This document shows, piece by piece, positions 31,530 through 40,683 of a stretch of DNA of 64,000 nucleotides. The stretch lies in contig NZ_VIWW01000001.1 of NCBI RefSeq assembly GCF_007829885.1, positions 4,526,001-4,590,000 of the forward strand, given 5' to 3'. The number at the start of each line of letters is the position of its first letter. The first letter of the stretch is position 1. Both the position numbers and the translations under genes were made by a program. The notes beneath the pieces were generated by a model. That model was not told the origin of the DNA. It did not search any database and saw only the letters and a list, made by a program, of their open reading frames with translations. This stretch comes from Streptomyces brevispora. Its GTDB lineage: Bacteria > Actinomycetota > Actinomycetes > Streptomycetales > Streptomycetaceae.

Positions 31530-33611
31530 TCACTCCTCGTCCTGCGCCTGGATCGCCGTAATGGCCACGGTGTTGACGATGTCCTGGACGAGCGCGCCCC
31601 GGGACAGGTCGTTGACGGGCTTGCGCAGCCCCTGGAGGACCGGGCCGACGGCCACCGCTCCCGCCGAGCGCTGCACGGCCTTGTACGTGTTGTTGCCGGT
31701 GTTCAGGTCCGGGAAGATCAGGACCGTCGCCTGGCCCGCCACCTCGGAGCCGGGCAGCTTCGTCGCGGCGACGCTCGGCTCCACCGCCGCGTCGTACTGG
31801 ATCGGGCCCTCGATCATCAGCTCCGGGTGGCTCGCGCGCACCCGGTCCGTCGCCTCGCGGACCTTGTCGACGTCGACTCCCGTGCCCGAGGTCCCCGTCG
31901 AGTACGACAGCATCGCGATCCGCGGCTCCACACCGAAGCGGGCGGCGGTGACCGCGGACTGCACGGCGATGTCCGCGAGCTGCTCCGCGTTCGGGTCCGG
32001 GTTGACCGCGCAGTCGCCGTACACCAGGACCTTGTCGGCGAGGCACATGAAGAAGACCGAGGAGACGATCGAGGTGTTCCCCTTGGGCCCCTTCGTCTTG
32101 ATGATCTCGAAGGCCGGGCGGATCGTGGCCGCCGTGGAGTGCACGGCCCCGGAGACCATGCCGTCCGCGAGCCCCTCCTGGACCATCAGGGTGCCGAAGT
32201 AGTTGACGTCCGAGACCACGTCGTAGGCGAGCTCGACCGTCACCCCGCGGTGCGCGCGCAGCCGCGCGTACCGCTCCGCGAAGGCCTGGCGCAGCTCGGA
32301 GGTCTGCGGGTCGATGAGCTGGGTGCCGGCCAGATCGATGCCGAGATCGGCGGCCTTCTTACGGATGACGTCGGGGTCGCCGAGCAGCGTGAGATCGCAG
32401 ACGTCGCGCCGCAGCAGTACGTCGGTGGCCCGCAGCACCCGCTCCTCGGCGCCCTCGGGCAGGACCACCCGGCGCCGGTGCGCACGGGCCTGTTCGAGGA
32501 GTTCGTGCTCGAACATCATCGGCGTGACCCGGCCGCTGCGGGCGACCGAGATCCGGTCGAGGAGCGCCCCGGTGTCGACATGGCGCTCGAAGAGTCCCAG
32601 CGCCGTCTCGGCCTTGCGCGGCGTCGCCGCGTTCAGCTTGCCCTCCAGGGCGAAGAGCTTCTCGGCGGTGGGGAAGGAACCGTCGGCCACCGCGACGACC
32701 GGGGTACCCGGTGCGAGCCGCGCGGCCAGCTTGAGTATCTCCTCACCGGGCCGCTCGTTCAGCGTCAGCAGCACACCCGCGATGGGCGGTGTCCCGGCGC
32801 TGTGCGCGGCCAGCGAACCGACCACCAGGTCCGACCGGTCCCCGGGCGTCACCACCAGGCACCCCGGCGTCAGCGCGTTCAGCAGGTTCGGCAGCATCGC
32901 GCCGCCGAACACGAAGTCCAGCGCGTCCCGGGCCAGCCCCGCCTCGTCGCCGAGCAGCACCGTGCCGCCCAGCGCCGCGGTCAGCTGGGCGACCGTCGGC
33001 GCCGAGAGGGCCGGGTCGTCGGGCAGGACCGAACAGGGGACGGGCAGCGTCGCCGCGAGCCGGTCCGCGATGACGTCGCGGTCCGCGGACGCCACCCGGT
33101 TCACGATCATCGCGAGGACGTCGCAGCCCAGCCCCGCGTACGCGCGGTAGGCGTTGCGCGTCTCGGCCCGCACGGACTCCGCGTTCTGGTCCTTGCCGCC
33201 GACCACCGCGATCACCGAGGCGCCGAACTCGTTGGCGAGGCGGGCGTTGAGGGCCAGCTCGTCGGGGAGCTGGGTGGCCGCGAAGTCGGTGCCGAGCACG
33301 AGGACCACCTCGTACTTCTGGGCCACCCGGTGGAAGCGCTCGACGAGCCGGGAGACCAGTTCGTCGGTACCCTGTTCCGCCTGGATCGCGGAGGCCTCGT
33401 GGTAGTCCAGCCCGTAGACCGTCGCCGGGTCCTGGGAGAGCCGGTAGCGGGCCCTCAACAGCTCGAACAGCCGGTCGGGGTCGTCGTGGACCAGCGGGCG
33501 GAACACCCCGACCCGGTCCACCTGACGGGTCAGGAGCTCCATGACCCCCAGATCGACGACCTGGCGGCCGTCTCCCCGGTCGATCCCGGTCACGTACACG
33601 CTGCGCGTCAC
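31530..33611 (-). CDS. pta: Phosphate acetyltransferase (long, three-domain form)
   Basis: A 693-residue enzyme that makes acetyl phosphate from acetyl-CoA. It has the long architecture: an N-terminal P-loop-like region (about 1-215) with SVYVTGIDRGDGRQVVDLGV, a DRTGG domain (about 215-330), and the catalytic PTA_PTB domain (about 370-690) with YSTGTSGTGVDVDKV and VLIFPDLNTGNNTYK. The GTG at 33611 matches the family start (TRSVYVTGI). The N-terminal P-loop is degenerate, as in other long Pta proteins. It is divergent from pfkA across a 258-bp gap. Confidence 0.95.
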   Translation of the reverse strand: MTRSVYVTGIDRGDGRQVVDLGVMELLTRQVDRVGVFRPLVHDDPDRLFELLRARYRLSQDPATVYGLDYHEASAIQAEQGTDELVSRLVERFHRVAQKYEVVLVLGTDFAATQLPDELALNARLANEFGASVIAVVGGKDQNAESVRAETRNAYRAYAGLGCDVLAMIVNRVASADRDVIADRLAATLPVPCSVLPDDPALSAPTVAQLTAALGGTVLLGDEAGLARDALDFVFGGAMLPNLLNALTPGCLVVTPGDRSDLVVGSLAAHSAGTPPIAGVLLTLNERPGEEILKLAARLAPGTPVVAVADGSFPTAEKLFALEGKLNAATPRKAETALGLFERHVDTGALLDRISVARSGRVTPMMFEHELLEQARAHRRRVVLPEGAEERVLRATDVLLRRDVCDLTLLGDPDVIRKKAADLGIDLAGTQLIDPQTSELRQAFAERYARLRAHRGVTVELAYDVVSDVNYFGTLMVQEGLADGMVSGAVHSTAATIRPAFEIIKTKGPKGNTSIVSSVFFMCLADKVLVYGDCAVNPDPNAEQLADIAVQSAVTAARFGVEPRIAMLSYSTGTSGTGVDVDKVREATDRVRASHPELMIEGPIQYDAAVEPSVAATKLPGSEVAGQATVLIFPDLNTGNNTYKAVQRSAGAVAVGPVLQGLRKPVNDLSRGALVQDIVNTVAITAIQAQDEE

Positions 33612-33869
33612 GCGTGCTCTCCCGTCCTTGCCTGGCAGGTTTGGGTGATATCGCCTGTTTGACGATACCTGCGGGGGCTGAGGGGCCGCCCGCCGGGCGA
33701 AGGTCCCCGTTCGCAGCCGCCGGTGCCGCCGCCGCGAGCGGCCGGCAGCCCTGTGAGCAGCCGAAAGCGCGAGGGACGTACCTGGCATGGGACAATCACC
33801 GTGGCTCACGGTACGGGGGAATCTGTAGTTACCGGCGGACAGGCCCTAGCGAGCAGGAGATTAAGCACG

Positions 33870-34895
33870 ATGCGCATCGGAGTTCTCACCGCAGGCGGCG
33901 ACTGCCCAGGCCTGAACGCAGTGATCCGCTCGGTCGTGCACCGTGCCGTGGTGGGTCACGGCGACGAGGTCATCGGGTTCGAGGACGGCTTCAAGGGCCT
34001 CCTCGACGGTCACTTCCGCCCCCTCGACCTCAACGCGGTCAGCGGCATCCTCGCCCGCGGCGGCACCATCCTCGGCTCCGCCCGGCTGGAGCGCGACCGG
34101 CTGCGTGAGGCCGCCGAGAACTGCGCCGAGCTGAGCCGCCGTTACGGCATGGACGCGCTGATCCCGATCGGCGGAGAAGGCACCCTCACCGCCGCCCGGA
34201 TGCTCTCGGATGCCGGAATGCCCGTCGTCGGCGTGCCGAAGACCATCGACAACGACATCTCGGCCACCGACCGCACCTTCGGCTTCGACACCGCGGTCGG
34301 CGTCGCCACCGAGGCCATAGACCGGCTGAAGACCACCGCCGAGTCCCACCAGCGCGTCATGGTCGTCGAGGTGATGGGCCGCCACGCGGGCTGGATCGCG
34401 CTGGAGTCCGGAATGGCCGGCGGGGCGCACGGCATCTGCCTGCCCGAGCGGAAGTTCCAGGTCGAGGACCTGGTCAAGATGGTCGAGGAACGCTTCGCAC
34501 GCGGCAAGAAGTTCGCGGTCATCTGCGTCGCCGAGGGCGCGCACCCGGCCGAGGGCTCGATGCCGTACGCCAAGGGCGAGATCGACCAGTTCGGCCACGA
34601 GCGCTTCCAGGGCATCGGCAACCGCCTCGCCGTCGAGCTGGAGACCCGGCTCGGCAAGGAGGCCCGGCCGGTCATCCTCGGCCACGTGCAGCGCGGCGGC
34701 ACGCCGACCGCGTACGACCGGGTGCTCGCCACCCGCTTCGGCTGGCACGCGGTGGAGGCGGCGCACCGGGGTGACTTCGGCCGGATGACGGCCCTGCGCG
34801 GCAACGACATCGAGATGGTGCCGCTCGCCGACGCGGTGACGCAGCTGAAGCGGGTCCCTCTGGACCGGATGCACGAGGCCGAGTCGGTCTTCTGA
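33870..34895 (+). CDS. pfkA: 6-phosphofructokinase, group III actinomycete type (ATP- or PPi-dependent not decided)
   Basis: A 341-residue phosphofructokinase: MRIGVLTAGGDCPGLNAVIR, GGEGTLTAARML, VPKTIDNDISATDRTFGF with the catalytic Asp region, and VMGRHAGWIAL. Length and the GGEGT sequence match the PfkA group of Streptomyces and Amycolatopsis, some of which use PPi; GGEGT with the PKTIDND motif favours an ATP enzyme here, but this is not certain. ATG 33870 follows a GCAGGAG-like ribosome-binding site. It is divergent from pta-ackA-pyk, placing upper and lower glycolysis at one locus. Confidence 0.92.
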   Translation: MRIGVLTAGGDCPGLNAVIRSVVHRAVVGHGDEVIGFEDGFKGLLDGHFRPLDLNAVSGILARGGTILGSARLERDRLREAAENCAELSRRYGMDALIPIGGEGTLTAARMLSDAGMPVVGVPKTIDNDISATDRTFGFDTAVGVATEAIDRLKTTAESHQRVMVVEVMGRHAGWIALESGMAGGAHGICLPERKFQVEDLVKMVEERFARGKKFAVICVAEGAHPAEGSMPYAKGEIDQFGHERFQGIGNRLAVELETRLGKEARPVILGHVQRGGTPTAYDRVLATRFGWHAVEAAHRGDFGRMTALRGNDIEMVPLADAVTQLKRVPLDRMHEAESVF

Positions 34896-34973
34896 CCGGG
34901 CCGACCGGGCCGAACCCGATGCGTGCGGCCGGGTCGGACGCCCTGACCGGGCCGACCGGACAACGAACAGCGG

Positions 34974-35018
34974 CGAGCGGGCCGTGGCCGTCCCTCATGG
35001 ACGGTCACGGCCCGCTCG
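34974..35018. terminator. Bidirectional terminator after pfkA
   Basis: Arms 34974-34993 and 34999-35018 (CGAGCGGGCCGTGGCCGTCC and its near complement, one mismatch) with a CTCAT loop. It lies between convergent genes. Confidence 0.85.
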
Positions 35019-35064
35019 TCATGGTGCGGCCGGCCCCGGGGCGGACCTCACGACCGCATGGCCC

Positions 35065-35748
35065 TCACGCCTCGGCCGTCTGCCAGAAGTGCTCCACTAT
35101 GCCCGCCAGGAACGCCCGGCCGGCGTCGCCCGCCGCGCTCTCCCGATCCGTCCCCGTACTGCTCCAGCTCAGCGTGGACACCATCAGCGACTGATAGTCG
35201 GAGTGCAGCTGTTCCAGGACGCCCTGGAGCAGCCGCCGCTCCACCGGCACCAGCTTCGCGACCGGCCGCACATGCGCCTGCCAGCGCGTCGTCACCGCGC
35301 TGCGCAGCAGTTCGGCCAGTTCCTCGTCCCGCCCGCTCGCCGTCACGAAAGCGGCGGTCGTCAGCCCCAGCGCCTTGGTGAGCGCCGCGGACTGGCGCTC
35401 GTTGCCCCGCCACCGTCCGGACTCCTCCATGCGCAGATACGCGGAGGTGGCCATGCCCAGCAGCCCCGCCAGCTCTTCCGCCGCCAGCTCCCGGGCGACC
35501 CGGTGCTCGCGCAGGGTCCGGGCCGCGGTGAGGAGTTCACCCGGCGCGCACCACAACACCCCGGCCAGCGCGGCGAGTTCGTACTCACTGGGCAATTCGA
35601 GCCCACGCTCCCAGGCGGCGACGGTCTCGGCGCTGATCCGGAGTCCGTACTGGGCGCCGAGGCCGTAGGCGACGTGGCCGGGAGCCATCCCCAGGGCCTC
35701 GCGCAGTCTGCGCGCGGCGGGGGCGTTGAAAGGTGGGGTGGGGTGCAC
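35065..35748 (-). CDS. XRE-like helix-turn-helix regulator
   Basis: A 227-residue protein with two DNA-binding-like repeats. The first is ARRLREALGMAPGHVAYGLG with ISAETVAAWERGLELPSEYE, an XRE recognition helix and turn. The second is AEELAGLLGMATSAYLRMEES, an incomplete HTH-like repeat. The C-terminal half (YQSLMVSTLSWSSTGTDRES) is conserved but of unknown role. The GTG at 35748 starts HPTPPFNAPAARRL. It is convergent with pfkA and next to, but not clearly linked with, the C4-dicarboxylate two-component genes. Target unknown. Confidence 0.85.
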   Translation of the reverse strand: MHPTPPFNAPAARRLREALGMAPGHVAYGLGAQYGLRISAETVAAWERGLELPSEYELAALAGVLWCAPGELLTAARTLREHRVARELAAEELAGLLGMATSAYLRMEESGRWRGNERQSAALTKALGLTTAAFVTASGRDEELAELLRSAVTTRWQAHVRPVAKLVPVERRLLQGVLEQLHSDYQSLMVSTLSWSSTGTDRESAAGDAGRAFLAGIVEHFWQTAEA

Positions 35749-35885
35749 GGCCCTACCGTAAGAGGTTCGGAGCCGGTCTGACTACGGTGGGTTCCATCGA
35801 GACCACGGCTCGTAGGAACGTCCTAATGGGAAAGCCGGACGGCCGCGCACCCGATACGGGGTCCCGGGACGCTCCGGATACCCGG

Positions 35886-36569
35886 TCAGCGAGCCTCGGC
35901 CACCCACCGGTAGTGCAGCTCCGGACGCCCGATCTGTCCGTACTGCGGACTGCGCGCGGCCCGGCCCGCCGTCACCAGATGCTCCAGGTAGCGGCGCGCG
36001 GTGATACGGGAAATCCCCAGCTCCACGCCGGTGGCCGCCGCCGTCACGCCGTCCGGCGCCGAGCGCAGCACCCGGGTCACCGCCTCCAGCGTCGGACCGC
36101 TCAGGCCCTTGGGCAGCCGTGCGGGCTGCGGGGAGCGCAAGGTGGCGAGTGCGCGGTCGACCTCGTCCTGGCCGCTCGCCTCACCGGCCGCCGCCCGGAA
36201 CTCGGCGTAGCGGACGAGCCGGTCGCGCAGGGTGGCGAAGGTGAACGGCTTCAGCACGTACTGGACGACACCGAGCGACACCCCTTCGCGGACCACGGCC
36301 AGATCACGCGCCGAGGTCACGGCGATCACATCGGCCGCGTGCCCGGCGGCCCGCAGCGAGCGCAGCAGGTGCAGACCGTGCCCGTCGGGCAGATACAGAT
36401 CGAGCAGCAGCAGATCGACCTGGGTACGCTCCAGCGCCCGCACCGCCTCGGCACGGGAGCGCGCGACCGCGGCCACCGCGAACCCCGGGACGCGGTCCAC
36501 GTACAGCCGGTGGGCGTCGGCGGCGACCGGATCGTCCTCGACGACCAGCACCCTGATCACCGGGTTCAT
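35886..36569 (-). CDS. CitB/DcuR-type response regulator
   Basis: A 227-residue regulator. The receiver has E11/D12/D13, phosphoacceptor Asp57 in LLLLDLYLPDGHG, the conserved Thr/Ser in IAVTSARD and Lys in VLKPFTF. A C-terminal winged-helix/HTH follows (GVTAAATGVELGISRITARR, YLEHLVTAGRAARSPQYGQI) as in DcuR, CitB and DctR. The start overlaps the sensor's stop (ATGA). Together with the sensor it should control the divergent dicarboxylate transporter gene at 38394. Confidence 0.93.
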   Translation of the reverse strand: MNPVIRVLVVEDDPVAADAHRLYVDRVPGFAVAAVARSRAEAVRALERTQVDLLLLDLYLPDGHGLHLLRSLRAAGHAADVIAVTSARDLAVVREGVSLGVVQYVLKPFTFATLRDRLVRYAEFRAAAGEASGQDEVDRALATLRSPQPARLPKGLSGPTLEAVTRVLRSAPDGVTAAATGVELGISRITARRYLEHLVTAGRAARSPQYGQIGRPELHYRWVAEAR

Positions 36570-38263
36570 GTGGCCCTTCCTCTCCGCACACCGCTGCCCG
36601 CGGGCAACGGCAGCCGTACGGTGAACTCCGCGCCGCCGTCCGGCCCCCGCTCCAGCGTGACCACCCCGCCGTTGCGGTGCGCGGCCTGCCGCACGAGTGC
36701 CAGCCCGATCCCGCGGCCGGCGCCGTGCGTCGACCAGCCGCGCCGGAACACCTCCGCGGCATCGGCGGGGTCGACGCCCGTCCCGTTGTCGGCGACCCGC
36801 AGCAGGAGCTCGCCGTCCCCGGCGAGTGCGGTGACAGTGACCCGGGCGCGTGCCGGACGGTGCGCCGACGGGGCACGCTGGGCGGGCACGGCGCCGTCAC
36901 CGGCATCGTCCACCGAGCCGGGGCCCGTCGCCGCCTCCGACGCCGCGTCCACCGCGTTGTCGATCAGATTGCCGAGGATGGTCACCAGATCGCGCTGCGG
37001 CAGCGCCTCGGGCAGGACCCCGTCGTCGATCAGGCTGTCGTCCGCCAGCACCAGCTCCACCCCCCGCTCGTTCGCCTGCGCGGCCTTGCCCAGCAGCAGG
37101 GCCGCCAGCACCGGTTCGGCGACCGCGCCGACGACGCGGTCGGTCAGGGCCTGGGCCAGCTCCAGCTCCGCGGTCGCGAAGCCGACCGCCTCGTCGGCCC
37201 GGTCCAGCTCGATCAGTGACACCACCGTGTGCAGCCGGTTCGCCGCCTCGTGGGCCTGCGAGCGCAGCGCCTGCGTGAAGCCCCGCTCCGAGTCCAACTC
37301 GCCGGACAGCGCCTGCAGTTCCGTGTGATCGCGCAACGTGACGACCGTGCCGCGCCGTTCACCGCCCACCACCGGACGGGTGTTGACCACGATCACCCGG
37401 TCCGCCGTCAGATGCACCTCGTCGACCCGCTCCTCGGAGGCGAGCAGCGCCCCGGTCAGCGGCGCGGGCAGATCGAGTTCGGAGACCCGGCGCCCGACCG
37501 TACCCGGAGCCAGCCCCAGCAGCTCCCGGCCCGCGTCGTTGATCAGCGCGATCCGGTGCTGCCCGTCGAGCATCAGGAGCCCCTCGCGTACCGCGTGCAG
37601 CGTGGCCTCGTGGTAGTCGTGCAGCCGGCTCAGCTCGGCGGCGTTCATCCCGTGGGTGTGCCGTCGCAGCCGGGCGTTGATCACATAGGTGCCGACACCA
37701 CCGAGCGCCAGCGCCGCACCCGCCGCCAGTCCCAGCGCGCCCAGCTGCGCCCGCACCTGCGTGGAGACCCGCTCGACCGTGATGCCCGCACTGACCAGGC
37801 CGACGATCCGGCCGCCGTCCCGGACCGGGGTGACGACCCGGATCGAGGGGCCGAGCGTGCCGGTGTACGTCTCCGAGAACGTCTCGCCGCGCAGGGCCCG
37901 CGCCGTGTGCCCGAGGAAGGTCTCGCCGATCCGGTCGGCGTCCGGGTGCGTCCAGCGGACCCGGTGCGGATCCATGATCGTGACGAAGGCGATCCCGGTG
38001 TCCCTGCGGACCCGCTCCGCGTACGGCTGGAGGACGGCCGACGGGTCCGGGGCGCGGATCGCCTCCCGAACCGACGGCGAACCGGCCACCGCCAGGGCCA
38101 CCGCCCTGACCTGCCGGGTCGCGGTCTCCCGGGCCTGCGCGCTGCCCGAGACGTACGCGAAGAACGCGCACCCCGCCACGACGGCCGCCACCAGCACCAC
38201 CTGCATGGCGAAGAGCTGTCCGGCCAGGCTGCGCGGACGGGCGCGAGGACGGGGAATGCGCAT
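36566..38263 (-). CDS. CitA/DcuS-type sensor histidine kinase
   Basis: A 565-residue membrane kinase. TM1 is at about residues 16-38. The extracytoplasmic PDC/sCache domain follows (YAERVRRDTGIAFVTIMDPH, GPSIRVVTPVRDGGRIVGLV), then TM2 at about 178-202, a cytoplasmic PAS domain (HEATLHAVREGLLMLDGQHR), the dimerisation box with His in LRSQAHEAANRLHTVVSLIE, and HATPase_c (ILGNLIDNAVDAA, RGIGLALVRQ). This is the domain order of sensors for citrate and C4-dicarboxylates. The HATPase contains an Ala/Pro-rich insertion (DDAGDGAVPAQRAPSAHRPA). ATG 38263 is the likely start. Confidence 0.93.
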   Translation of the reverse strand: MRIPRPRARPRSLAGQLFAMQVVLVAAVVAGCAFFAYVSGSAQARETATRQVRAVALAVAGSPSVREAIRAPDPSAVLQPYAERVRRDTGIAFVTIMDPHRVRWTHPDADRIGETFLGHTARALRGETFSETYTGTLGPSIRVVTPVRDGGRIVGLVSAGITVERVSTQVRAQLGALGLAAGAALALGGVGTYVINARLRRHTHGMNAAELSRLHDYHEATLHAVREGLLMLDGQHRIALINDAGRELLGLAPGTVGRRVSELDLPAPLTGALLASEERVDEVHLTADRVIVVNTRPVVGGERRGTVVTLRDHTELQALSGELDSERGFTQALRSQAHEAANRLHTVVSLIELDRADEAVGFATAELELAQALTDRVVGAVAEPVLAALLLGKAAQANERGVELVLADDSLIDDGVLPEALPQRDLVTILGNLIDNAVDAASEAATGPGSVDDAGDGAVPAQRAPSAHRPARARVTVTALAGDGELLLRVADNGTGVDPADAAEVFRRGWSTHGAGRGIGLALVRQAAHRNGGVVTLERGPDGGAEFTVRLPLPAGSGVRRGRAT

Positions 38264-38393
38264 GCCCACAGTCTGCCTGGCCGAAAACATATGAACGAAA
38301 TGCACGTAAGGGTGACCGGGGTCACAGGGGGCGGAATAGTCGCCGGAGCCCCCAGGGACGGGGGAGGGACAAGGACGAACCGAGGAGACCCCC

Positions 38394-39761
38394 GTGGGAG
38401 TGGCCGCCGCCAAGCGGGACCGTACGAAGTATCTGTATCTCGCCGTGATCGTGGCGGTGGGGCTCGGGATCATCGTGGGCTTCGCCGCCCCCGGAGTCGC
38501 CGTCGAGCTGAAGCCGCTCGGCACCGCCTTCGTCAATCTGATCAAGATGATGATCTCGCCCATCATCTTCTGCACGATCGTGCTGGGCGTCGGCTCGGTC
38601 CGCAAGGCCGCCAAGGTCGGCGCGGTCGGCGGCCTCGCCCTCGGCTACTTCCTGGTGATGTCGACCGTCGCGCTCGGCATCGGCCTGGTCGTCGGCAACA
38701 TCCTCGAGCCGGGCACGAGCCTGCACCTCACCGACGCGGCACGGGCCGCCGGTGAGCACCAGGCGAGCGGCGGCGGCGAATCGACGGCCGACTTCCTCGT
38801 CGGCATCATCCCGACCACCATGGTCTCCGCCTTCACCGGCGGCGAGGTCCTCCAGACCCTGCTGATCGCACTGCTGACGGGCTTCGCCCTGCAGGCGCTC
38901 GGCCCGGCCGGCGAGCCGGTGCTGCGCGGCATCGGCCACATCCAGCGACTCGTCTTCCGCATCCTGTCCATGATCATGTGGGCCACCCCGGTCGGCGCGT
39001 TCGGTGCGATGGCCGCGGTGGTCGGGGAGACCGGCGTCGACGCGCTGAAGTCCCTCGCCGTCATCATGATCGGCTTCTACGTCACCTGTGCGATCTTCGT
39101 CTTCGCGGTGCTCGGCGCGATCCTGCGGCTCGTCGCCGGGGTGAACCTGCTGCTCCTGCTGAAGTACCTGGGCCGCGAGTTCCTGCTGATCCTGTCGACC
39201 TCCTCGTCGGAGTCCGCGCTGCCGCTGCTGATCGCCAAGATGGAGCACCTCGGGGTCAGCAAGCCCGTCGTCGGGATCACCGTCCCGACCGGCTACTCGT
39301 TCAACCTGGACGGCACCGCGATCTACCTCACGATGTCGTCGCTCTTCATCGCCAACGCGATGGGCGACCCGCTGAGCGCGACCCAGCAGATCTCCCTCCT
39401 GCTCTTCATGATCATCGCCTCCAAGGGGGCGGCCGGGGTCACCGGCGCCGGTCTCGCCACCCTCGCGGGCGGGCTCCAGTCGCACCGCCCCGAACTGGTC
39501 GACGGCGTCGGCCTGATCGTCGGCATCGACCGGTTCATGAGCGAGGCCCGCGCCCTGACGAACTTCGCGGGCAACGCGGTCGCCACGGTCCTGGTCGGCA
39601 CCTGGACCAAGGAGATCGACAAGGAACGCGTCGACCGGGTGCTCTCCGGCGAGCTCCCCTGGGACGAGTCGATGCTCGACGCGGACGACGCGCACGGCGG
39701 CGGCACGGACGTCCCCGAGCCGCGCGAGGGCGAGCGCGAGGTCTCGATGACGAAGGCGTAG
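38394..39761 (+). CDS. dctA: Dicarboxylate/cation symporter, DctA type
   Basis: A 455-residue DAACS-family transporter with eight hydrophobic helices and two re-entrant loops. Diagnostic sequences are FVNLIKMMISPIIFCTIVLG, the serine-rich STSSSESALPLL loop, TGYSFNLDGTAIYLTMSSLF and the substrate region LTNFAGNAVATV. It imports succinate, fumarate or malate with cations. The last 50 residues are an acidic cytoplasmic tail. The GTG at 38394 has GAGGAG 7 nt upstream. It is divergent from the CitA/DcuS-type two-component genes, which presumably induce it. Confidence 0.93.
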   Translation: MGVAAAKRDRTKYLYLAVIVAVGLGIIVGFAAPGVAVELKPLGTAFVNLIKMMISPIIFCTIVLGVGSVRKAAKVGAVGGLALGYFLVMSTVALGIGLVVGNILEPGTSLHLTDAARAAGEHQASGGGESTADFLVGIIPTTMVSAFTGGEVLQTLLIALLTGFALQALGPAGEPVLRGIGHIQRLVFRILSMIMWATPVGAFGAMAAVVGETGVDALKSLAVIMIGFYVTCAIFVFAVLGAILRLVAGVNLLLLLKYLGREFLLILSTSSSESALPLLIAKMEHLGVSKPVVGITVPTGYSFNLDGTAIYLTMSSLFIANAMGDPLSATQQISLLLFMIIASKGAAGVTGAGLATLAGGLQSHRPELVDGVGLIVGIDRFMSEARALTNFAGNAVATVLVGTWTKEIDKERVDRVLSGELPWDESMLDADDAHGGGTDVPEPREGEREVSMTKA

Positions 39762-39780
39762 CCGCCACCACGACCCCCAT

Positions 39781-39825
39781 GCGCGCCGGGCCGGTACGGG
39801 CACACTCCGTACCGGCCCGGCGCGC
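39781..39825 (+). terminator. dctA terminator
   Basis: A perfect 19-bp inverted repeat (39781-39799, GCGCGCCGGGCCGGTACGG; 39807-39825) with a 7-nt loop, 19 bp after the stop. It also insulates the MerR gene that follows. Confidence 0.9.
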
Positions 39826-39884
39826 GCCCGTTCCCGTCCGGACGTCCTTGCCCTGACGTCGGCGTCAAGGTCTACGGTCGTCCC

Positions 39885-40289
39885 ATGCGAATCGGGGAGC
39901 TGGCCGAGCGGGCCGGAACGACGACGCGGACTCTGCGCTACTACGAGTCGCGCGGGCTGCTGCCCACGCGGCGGGCGGAGAACGGGTACCGCACGTACGA
40001 CGAGGGCGATCTGCGGCTGCTCCAGCAGATCCGGACCCTGCAGGACTTCGGGTTCGACCTGGAGGAGACCCGGCCCTTCGTCGAGTGCCTGCAGGCCGGT
40101 CATCCGGCCGGTGACGCCTGCCCCGCCTCCCTCGCCGTCTACCGGCGCAAGCTCGGCGAGCTCGACTCGCTCATCGAGCAGCTGCGGACGGTCCGTACGG
40201 AGGTGGGCGCCCAGCTGGCCCGCGCCGAACTCGAGGCGTCGTCCGAGCTGCCCGGCGGCCCCGAACCACGATGCGAACTGGGAGGATGA
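39885..40289 (+). CDS. MerR-family transcriptional regulator
   Basis: A 134-residue regulator with the MerR N-terminus MRIGELAERAGTTTRTLRYY, ESRGLLPTRRAENGYRTYDE and the dimerisation helix. Cys residues in FVECLQAGHPAGDACPAS are placed where metal- or redox-sensing MerR proteins carry ligands, so it could sense thiol stress or a metal. The thioredoxin gene starts 3 bp downstream, so it almost certainly regulates its own operon. An ATG start at 39885 is clear. Confidence 0.93.
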   Translation: MRIGELAERAGTTTRTLRYYESRGLLPTRRAENGYRTYDEGDLRLLQQIRTLQDFGFDLEETRPFVECLQAGHPAGDACPASLAVYRRKLGELDSLIEQLRTVRTEVGAQLARAELEASSELPGGPEPRCELGG

Positions 40290-40292
40290 CAG

Positions 40293-40634
40293 ATGATCCA
40301 GGTGGAGGGCGTCGCCGAGGTCACCGACGAGACCTTCGACGCGGAGGTGCTGGGGGCGGGGCTCCCCGTCCTCGTCGAATTCACCGCCGACTGGTGCGGA
40401 CCGTGCCGCCAGCTCGCCCCCGTACTGGGAGCGATCGCGGCCGAGGAGAGCGAGCGCGTCAAGATCGTCCAGATCGATGTCGACCGGAATCCCGGGATCA
40501 CCTCCCGGTACGCGGTGCTGTCGATGCCGACCCTGATGGTGTTCCGGTCGGGCGAGCCGGTGAAGTCGATGGTCGGCGCCCGGCCGAAGCGCCGGCTGCT
40601 CCAGGAGCTGGAGGACGTGTTCGAGACGGTGTGA
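40293..40634 (+). CDS. Thioredoxin
   Basis: A 113-residue thioredoxin with the classical active site FTADWCGPCRQLAP (Cys35, Cys38), the buried Asp in LVEFTAD and the cis-Pro loop VLSMPTLMVF. It reduces protein disulfides in the cytoplasm. It is co-transcribed with the MerR regulator, which suggests it is induced by the regulator's signal. Terminated by a perfect 13-bp hairpin shared with glgB. Confidence 0.95.
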   Translation: MIQVEGVAEVTDETFDAEVLGAGLPVLVEFTADWCGPCRQLAPVLGAIAAEESERVKIVQIDVDRNPGITSRYAVLSMPTLMVFRSGEPVKSMVGARPKRRLLQELEDVFETV

Positions 40635-40641
40635 GGCCACT

Positions 40642-40673
40642 GGCCCCGCGGGTGAGGGAACACCCGCGGGGCC
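40642..40673. terminator. Bidirectional terminator between thioredoxin gene and glgB
   Basis: GGCCCCGCGGGTG (40642-40654), loop AGGGAA, CACCCGCGGGGCC (40661-40673): a perfect 13-bp stem between convergent genes. Confidence 0.9.
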
Positions 40674-40683
40674 GGTTCGTCGC

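Noticed and set aside
35811-35826. TAGGAACGTCCTA upstream of the XRE gene as a second copy of the icmA palindrome
   Set aside because: It has an extra base at the centre and fails to match beyond the TAGGA/TCCTA arms, so a shared regulator is not supported.
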